Assembly: GCF_040797425.1 (NCBI RefSeq)
Contig: NZ_JBFNEH010000034.1
Location: 1-46,901 of the forward strand
Reading direction: 5' to 3'
From: Symbiobacterium sp040797425
GTDB taxonomy: Bacteria; Bacillota; Sulfobacillia; Symbiobacteriales; Symbiobacteriaceae
DNA length: 46,901 bases
Below the pieces are notes generated by a model. It saw only the letters and a list, made by a program, of their open reading frames with translations. It searched no databases and was not told where the DNA came from. The position numbers and the translations under genes are program-made. Positions 42,864-46,901 of this stretch are shown here, piece by piece (the stretch's first letter is position 1; each line of letters opens with the position of its first letter).

Positions 42864-44921
42864 TTACTCCGCAGGATAGTTGATGACCTGGACCCGGTTC
42901 TGCAGTTCGTAGGTGAGCGGCTGATCACCGGCGACGGCCTTGAAGTAGTCCACCAGCGAGTCGAGCAGCACGATTCCCGTGTCGACCTGCTTGTCGGTGA
43001 GTTCCGCCAGGATCGTGAGGCCGTCACCGCCGGAGGCCATGAAGTTGTTGACGACCACCTTGTAGGTGGCATCCATGTCAAGCGGCGTGCCGTCGGCCAG
43101 CTTGATCTCGAGCACCCGCTCGCCGTCGGGCTTGCTGAAGTCCCAGGTGTAGGTGATGCCGGACACCTGCAGCGGGCCATAGCCACCGTTGTTCAGAATC
43201 CGGTTCACGTAGCCGGTCAGCGCCTGCTCCAGCAGGGTCTTGATCTGGCTGCCGGTCATGTCCACGAGCACCAGGGTGTTGCCGAACGGGCTGGTGCTGT
43301 AGAGGTCGCCCCAGGTGATGAGGCCGTTCTCGCCAGGCGTCAGGTCGGCCCGGATGCCGCCGCCGTTATGCGCCGCAATCTGGGCGCCCGGGGCACCGGC
43401 CACCATCGAGTCTGCAATGAAGTCGCCCAGCGGGCTCTCGCCGGAGGGCTGGTAGGTGCGGGTGAGTTCATGCGCCAGCTTGCCCACCGGAGTCTGCTTG
43501 ATCGGCTCGATCTCGGCGGCCCACTTGGCAACCAGGTCGTTCGCCCACGGAGTCGGGGCCAGGGTCTGGTTCGGGTTCCACACGTCGACCGCCGCCTTGG
43601 TCACCTGCTTGCTGGCCCGGTCGATGTACAGGTCAATGCGGGCCAGGCCGGTGCCCTGCGACCCGGACTGCACGGCCGGCACCTGGTTGCCGTTGGCATC
43701 CAGCACGTAGCCAGCCGCCATCTCATGGGAGTGACCGCCGGTGACCGCATCGATCTTCTCGGTCACCTGGGACATCCAGTCGGACACCTCGTTGACCACC
43801 CGAAGCGGCTCCACGGGGCTCTGGCTGGCTGAGCTGTGGCTGACCACGACCACCAGGTCAGCGCCCGCCTCCCGCAGGGCCTTGGCCTCAGCGTTGACGA
43901 TCGGAGCAGGATCAACGAAGTCGAGCCCCTCGATGTTGGCGGCCAGGACGATGTTCTCAGAATCCGGGGTGGTAATGCCGATAAAGCCGATCTTGTAGCC
44001 ACCGATCTCGAGGATCGTGCTCGGAGTCAGCCAGTCCGGCCGCTCCTGGGTCCCTTCGATCAGGATGTTGGCGGCGATCGTCGGGTGGTCGGCGCGCTTC
44101 AGCATCTCCTGCAGCTTGGGCTGGCTCCAGTCAAACTCATGGTTGCCCAGGGTGGCGATCTTCACGCCGACCTTGTTGCGCCACTCCTGCACCGACGCGC
44201 CATCCACCAGGTTGGAGATGGGGGTGCCCTGGAAGCTGTCGCCACCGTCGATCAGCACCGTGTTCGGGTTCTTCAGCAACTGGCCGGCGATGGCCGTGGT
44301 AAAGCGGGCGGCCCCCAGCTGAGCGCCCTTGGGTTCAAGCTGACCGTGGAAGTCGCTGTAGACCAGCAGGGAGATCTTGTCCACGCCCTCGGGCAGGACC
44401 TCGGGCATGGCCAGGTTGATCAGCTTGGCCGCCTCGCCCAGGGTCACGGGCGCGTCCAGGTCGATCTCGCCGGTGTCCCGGCCTTCCACCACGCCCCGCA
44501 GCAGCAGGAAGGCCAGGGCCTCCTTGGTCGCCTGATCCGCAGCAGCAGCATCGGCGTAACCATCGAGCACCCGCAGGTCCACCTCGCCCAGGTTCCCGCC
44601 GGAGGCGGCCTGTGCGAGCAGCTTGATGGCCTCACCACGGGTGAGCGTGGCTTCCGTGCCCTCAGCCAGCGATGCGCCGGCCCGCGCCAGCAGGCCGCGG
44701 AAGGCCGACAGGGTCAGAGGAGCGTTCAGGTCAGACGACTCTTCCTTCGTCAGAATGCCGTCTTCAATGAGTTCGCACGCATACGGAGCGGCCCAGTGGT
44801 CTCCGAGGCCACAGTCGGTCACCCGCGCGGATACCACCTCTGCCGCAGACACGGGCAGGGCCAGAACCGAGACCAGTACCGCGGCGATACCCATGGACAG
44901 CAGTCGCCTGAACCGGTTCAT
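42864..44921 (-). CDS. SLH-domain-anchored 5'-nucleotidase (UshA-like)
   Basis: A 685-residue surface protein. Signal peptide to about residue 26, then two to three S-layer-homology-type modules (about 30-180; GDHWAAPYACELIEDGIL, TRGEAIKLLAQAA, VTLGEAAKLINLA) that bind the cell wall. The calcineurin-like phosphoesterase domain has metal ligands in VYSDFHGQLEP, IDGGDSFQGTP, TLGNHEFDW, VVSHSS and GGHSHE. The 5'-nucleotidase C-terminal domain carries NGGGIRAD and FMASGGDGLT. It should release phosphate and nucleosides from extracellular nucleotides. ATG at 44921 is 6 nt after AGGAGG; longer frames are unsupported. A candidate promoter lies upstream. Confidence 0.94.
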   Translation of the reverse strand: MNRFRRLLSMGIAAVLVSVLALPVSAAEVVSARVTDCGLGDHWAAPYACELIEDGILTKEESSDLNAPLTLSAFRGLLARAGASLAEGTEATLTRGEAIKLLAQAASGGNLGEVDLRVLDGYADAAAADQATKEALAFLLLRGVVEGRDTGEIDLDAPVTLGEAAKLINLAMPEVLPEGVDKISLLVYSDFHGQLEPKGAQLGAARFTTAIAGQLLKNPNTVLIDGGDSFQGTPISNLVDGASVQEWRNKVGVKIATLGNHEFDWSQPKLQEMLKRADHPTIAANILIEGTQERPDWLTPSTILEIGGYKIGFIGITTPDSENIVLAANIEGLDFVDPAPIVNAEAKALREAGADLVVVVSHSSASQSPVEPLRVVNEVSDWMSQVTEKIDAVTGGHSHEMAAGYVLDANGNQVPAVQSGSQGTGLARIDLYIDRASKQVTKAAVDVWNPNQTLAPTPWANDLVAKWAAEIEPIKQTPVGKLAHELTRTYQPSGESPLGDFIADSMVAGAPGAQIAAHNGGGIRADLTPGENGLITWGDLYSTSPFGNTLVLVDMTGSQIKTLLEQALTGYVNRILNNGGYGPLQVSGITYTWDFSKPDGERVLEIKLADGTPLDMDATYKVVVNNFMASGGDGLTILAELTDKQVDTGIVLLDSLVDYFKAVAGDQPLTYELQNRVQVINYPAE

Positions 44922-44974
44922 GATCTGCCTCCTCTCCTGATTCGCGCGTACAATCCGCGCCAATTCACACTTGA

Positions 44975-44985
44975 GTTATACCACA
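44975..44985 (-). promoter_or_regulatory. Extended -10 promoter candidate for the 5'-nucleotidase gene
   Basis: On the minus strand TGG-TATAAC, with TATAAC at 44975-44980, 54 nt upstream of the start. No good -35 is present, so it relies on the TGn extension. Confidence 0.45.
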
Positions 44986-44989
44986 GTCA

Positions 44990-45217
44990 CCAGTGGGACT
45001 CCTGCCGCTGGCAACGGGGCTGGATGGAAATGGCCTTTCCGGACAACTTGCGCGAATAGACCCGTCCCGCCCGCATAAGGTGACCCCGAGGCAGGGAAGC
45101 GGGAACTGGGCGTCCGGGGCGGTGCCCGGGCAGACGGGCGCCTGGCCGGGCAGGAGCCGGGACGCCCCGGCGGAGGCAGCGCCCTCCGGAGGAGGCGAAC
45201 GGAGGAGGCGAGCGGAC
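44990..45217. other. Gap with long GC-rich stem-loop, no gene
   Basis: Between the 5'-nucleotidase promoter and the next plus-strand gene. GGGCGTCC at 45108-45115 can pair with GGACGCCC at about 45159-45166, enclosing further GC-rich inverted segments. It may fold into the leader of the downstream gene. An open plus frame runs through from 44993 but has no supporting start signal. Confidence 0.35.
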
Positions 45218-45790
45218 ATGATGGAGCGCATAACGGTGATCGGCGGTACGGCCGCAGGCGTGGAGATTGCGGCGCTGGCGGCCCGGGGCGGGTTTGCCAC
45301 GTGCCTGCACGACCGCGACGCGGCCGGCCTGGCGGAGGCGGGGCGGCTGGTGAAGGAGCGGCTGGAGTCCCTGGACGGAGGCCCCGGGGGCAAGGTGCAG
45401 GTGGCCCACCAGGTCCGGGTGCGGCTGGAGCCCTCGCTGGAGGCGGCGGTGGGTGACGCCGACTTTGTGATCGAGGCCGCCTGCGACGACCTGGCGGCGA
45501 AGCGGGCGCTCTTCGCGCGGCTGGACGAACTGGCGCCGGCCCACGCCATTCTGGCCACCTACTCGCCCACGGTCTCGTCGGCCTACCTGGCGGCCGCCAC
45601 CAGCCGCCCGGACCGGGTGGTCAGCCTGGGCTTCTTCACCCCGCCGCTGGCGCCGGCGGCGGTGGCGGTGATGCAGGAGCCGCACCTGCCCGCCGACGTG
45701 CTCTCGGCGGTGGCGGAAGTGGTCTGGCGGATGGGGCGGGAGCCGCTCATGCTGCGGCGCGGGCGGGAGCCCGAGGGCGCATCCGGATGA
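45218..45790 (+). CDS. Shortened 3-hydroxyacyl-CoA-dehydrogenase-like NAD-domain protein
   Basis: A 190-residue protein corresponding only to the N-terminal Rossmann domain of 3-hydroxyacyl-CoA dehydrogenase. Recognisable are the start VIGGTAAGVEIA, DADFVIEAACDDLAAKRALFARLDELAP and the strand after RPDRVVSLGFFTPP. The dinucleotide loop reads GGTAAG instead of GxGxxG, and the usual NTSS and FNP motifs are YSPT and FTP, so enzymatic activity is doubtful. The dimerising C-terminal domain is missing and the frame ends cleanly. ATG at 45218 with AGGAGG 9 nt upstream. It could be a decayed or repurposed paralogue. Confidence 0.75.
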   Translation: MMERITVIGGTAAGVEIAALAARGGFATCLHDRDAAGLAEAGRLVKERLESLDGGPGGKVQVAHQVRVRLEPSLEAAVGDADFVIEAACDDLAAKRALFARLDELAPAHAILATYSPTVSSAYLAAATSRPDRVVSLGFFTPPLAPAAVAVMQEPHLPADVLSAVAEVVWRMGREPLMLRRGREPEGASG

Positions 45791-45839
45791 GGTGCGACCC
45801 GCCCGCCTGATTGCGCGCAGTGGCCGAAGGAGCACAAAC

Positions 45840-45866
45840 GGCGGCGCCCTTTGAACGGGCGCCGCC
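45840..45866 (-). terminator. Rho-independent terminator of yebC
   Basis: A perfect 10-bp stem GGCGGCGCCC/GGGCGCCGCC with a 7-nt loop, followed on the minus strand by GTTTGTG. It also lies between convergent genes and may stop the plus-strand gene. Confidence 0.75.
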
Positions 45867-45881
45867 GGTGGCATTCCTATC

Positions 45882-46610
45882 TTACGATTCCGCTATGTCC
45901 GCGTTGGTATACACGTTCTGGATGTCGTCGTGCTCCTCCAGCAGGTCGAGGAGCTTGAGCAGCTTGTCGGCATCCTCGCCGGTGACCGAGACCGTCGTGG
46001 TCGGGATCATGGCGATCTCGCCCTTCTCCACCGGGATGCCGGCCGCCTCCAGCCCCTTCAGCACCTGGTTCAGGGCTTCAGGGGACGTGTAGATCTCGTA
46101 GCCGTCCTCGGTGGCCTGCAGGTCGTCGGCTCCCACATCCAGGGCCACCATCATCAGCTCGTCCTCGCTGACCGGCACCTGGCTGCGGTCGAGCTCGACC
46201 ACCCCGCGCTTCTGGAACATCCAGCTCACGCAGCCGGACTCGCCCAGCGACCCGCCGTGCTTGGAGAAGAGGTGGCGCACGTCGGCCGCCGTGCGGTTGC
46301 GGTTGTTGGTGACGATGTTCATCATGATGGCCACGCCGCCCGGCCCGTAACCTTCGTAGACGATCTCCTCATACCGGTCCGCGCCGCTCAGGCCGGCGCC
46401 CCGGGCGATCGCCCGCTGGATGTTCTCGTTGGGCATGTTGGCCTTGCGGGCCGCGGCCACCGCCGTCTTGAGGAGGAAGTTGGTCTCGGGGTCAGGTCCG
46501 CCCTCACGGGCTGCCTTCATAATATCCTTGGTGATGCGGGAGAAGGTCGCCCCTCGCTCCTGGTCCAGCTTGGCCTTCGAACGCTTAATGTTTTCCCATT
46601 TCCGACCCAA
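45882..46610 (-). CDS. yebC: YebC/PmpR-family protein
   Basis: A 242-residue protein of the YebC (TACO1) family, which binds rRNA or DNA and in recent work helps ribosomes through polyproline and similar stalls. The N-terminus GRKWENIKRSKAKLDQERGATF replaces the usual GHSKWANIKHRK. Further hallmarks are NMPNENIQRAIARGAG, IVYEGYGPGGVAIMMNIVTNNRNRTAADVRHLFSKHGGSLGESGCVSWMF and a C-terminal acidic end. The start is TTG at 46610, 8 nt after GGAGGGGG; the frame continues upstream but lacks signals. A good promoter lies at 46647-46675. Confidence 0.95.
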   Translation of the reverse strand: MGRKWENIKRSKAKLDQERGATFSRITKDIMKAAREGGPDPETNFLLKTAVAAARKANMPNENIQRAIARGAGLSGADRYEEIVYEGYGPGGVAIMMNIVTNNRNRTAADVRHLFSKHGGSLGESGCVSWMFQKRGVVELDRSQVPVSEDELMMVALDVGADDLQATEDGYEIYTSPEALNQVLKGLEAAGIPVEKGEIAMIPTTTVSVTGEDADKLLKLLDLLEEHDDIQNVYTNADIAES

Positions 46611-46646
46611 GGGAGAAACCCCCTCCGACTCAGTTTGCCGGTGAGC

Positions 46647-46675
46647 ATTGTAGCATGCACATAAATCCGCGACAA
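46647..46675 (-). promoter_or_regulatory. Sigma-A-type promoter of yebC
   Basis: On the minus strand, TTGTCG (46670-46675) and TACAAT (46647-46652) with exactly 17 bp between, about 37 nt before the TTG start. Confidence 0.8.
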
Positions 46676-46817
46676 GCGAGGACAGGGCGAACGGCCCATG
46701 AACTGTCGTGGCTGTCAGGGAATGTAAGCCCCGGAGAACGAGCCTGAGATCAGCGCCCACCTGGGCGGCCAGCTGCAGCGGCCCTGCATCCGGGCGGCGC
46801 CGGGCGAGTTGTGGGCC

Positions 46818-46841
46818 GGGGGAGCCCCTCGGGGCTCCCCC
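46818..46841 (+). terminator. Terminator-like hairpin next to the group II intron
   Basis: GGGGGAGCCC pairs with GGGCTCCCCC around a CTCG loop, followed by GGTTGC. The natural T-run seems interrupted 6 nt later by the intron start at 46848. Which plus-strand gene it served is not clear; none lies directly upstream within the 46611-46817 stretch, where I see only the yebC promoter. Confidence 0.65.
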
Positions 46842-46847
46842 GGTTGC

Positions 46848-46901
46848 GTGTACGCCCGGCATGGGCGTCAGCTAGTCGGTGAAAGTCCGACCCGGGTCAG
46901 G
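46848..46901 (+). mobile_element. 5' end of a probable class C group II intron (cut by window end)
   Basis: The sequence from GTGTACGCCCGGCATGGGCG through TCGGTGAAAGTCCGA matches the conserved 5' end and domain I start of bacterial group II introns, which begin GTGYG and carry a GGTGAAAGTCC segment about 30-40 nt in. Class C introns insert just downstream of terminator hairpins, exactly the position here. Only 54 nt are visible, so the reverse transcriptase ORF, domain V and the 3' end lie beyond the window. Confidence 0.75.

Overview
The window is GC-rich (roughly two thirds G+C), has many GTG and TTG starts behind strong AGGAGG-type ribosome binding sites, and carries genes typical of Gram-positive (Firmicute) bacteria: YknWXYZ-like exporter genes, YesM/YesN-type regulators, an S-layer-homology surface enzyme, DUF2203, DUF1634 and a YebC homologue. 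A high-GC Firmicute such as Symbiobacterium or a close relative fits best. That assignment is inference from gene style, not from a marker gene. No rRNA or tRNA gene was found.

Layout. 1-2.6 kb: a hotdog thioesterase, a possible small-ORF cassette (660-945), a DUF169 protein, a patch of 42-bp repeats and a small membrane protein. 2.9-9.5 kb: one operon resembling Bacillus yknWXYZ (Yip1 protein, membrane fusion protein, ATPase, permease) followed by a 772-residue secreted repeat protein. 9.6-14.2 kb: a copper-amine-oxidase-N-like secreted protein whose 3' end runs into a 46-bp tandem repeat, a class-A-type serine hydrolase with a Gly/Pro-rich repeat tail, and a ClC-CBS chloride transporter. 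14.3-19 kb: TauE/SafE exporter with DUF1634 partner, a secreted subtilase with PA domain, and an A-type Fe-S carrier with its own promoter and terminator. 19-22.4 kb: a metallo-beta-lactamase-fold hydrolase and a LytS/LytR-type two-component pair. 22.4-26.5 kb: a small orphan gene, a multi-domain D-Ala-D-Ala carboxypeptidase, folE, a DedA protein and a DUF2203 gene behind a near-consensus promoter. 26.5-29.3 kb: glycolate oxidase genes glcD-glcF with a FadR-type palindrome upstream. 29.4-33.4 kb: small orphans, a GNAT acetyltransferase, a putative zinc protease, trpB (with an in-frame amber codon) and an IscA/HesB-like protein.

33.5-41.7 kb is the most coherent block. A membrane-anchored sugar-binding sensor, a YesM-type kinase, a YesN-type regulator and a XylF-like lipoprotein are translationally coupled and lie upstream of, and in the same direction as, a CUT1 sugar ABC transporter. 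Its binding protein resembles the Thermus glucose/mannose-binding protein. An intercistronic hairpin separates the binding-protein gene from the permeases, and the ATPase gene is absent. 41.8-46.9 kb: a CDF metal exporter, an SLH-anchored 5'-nucleotidase, a shortened 3-hydroxyacyl-CoA-dehydrogenase-like protein and yebC. The window ends in the first ~54 nt of a probable class C group II intron sitting right behind a terminator hairpin.

The strongest items for a second look are the trpB amber codon, the group II intron at the terminator, the two-binding-protein sugar-sensing cassette, the 46-bp repeat that appears to grow out of a gene's 3' end, and the exporter operon with its appended giant secreted protein.
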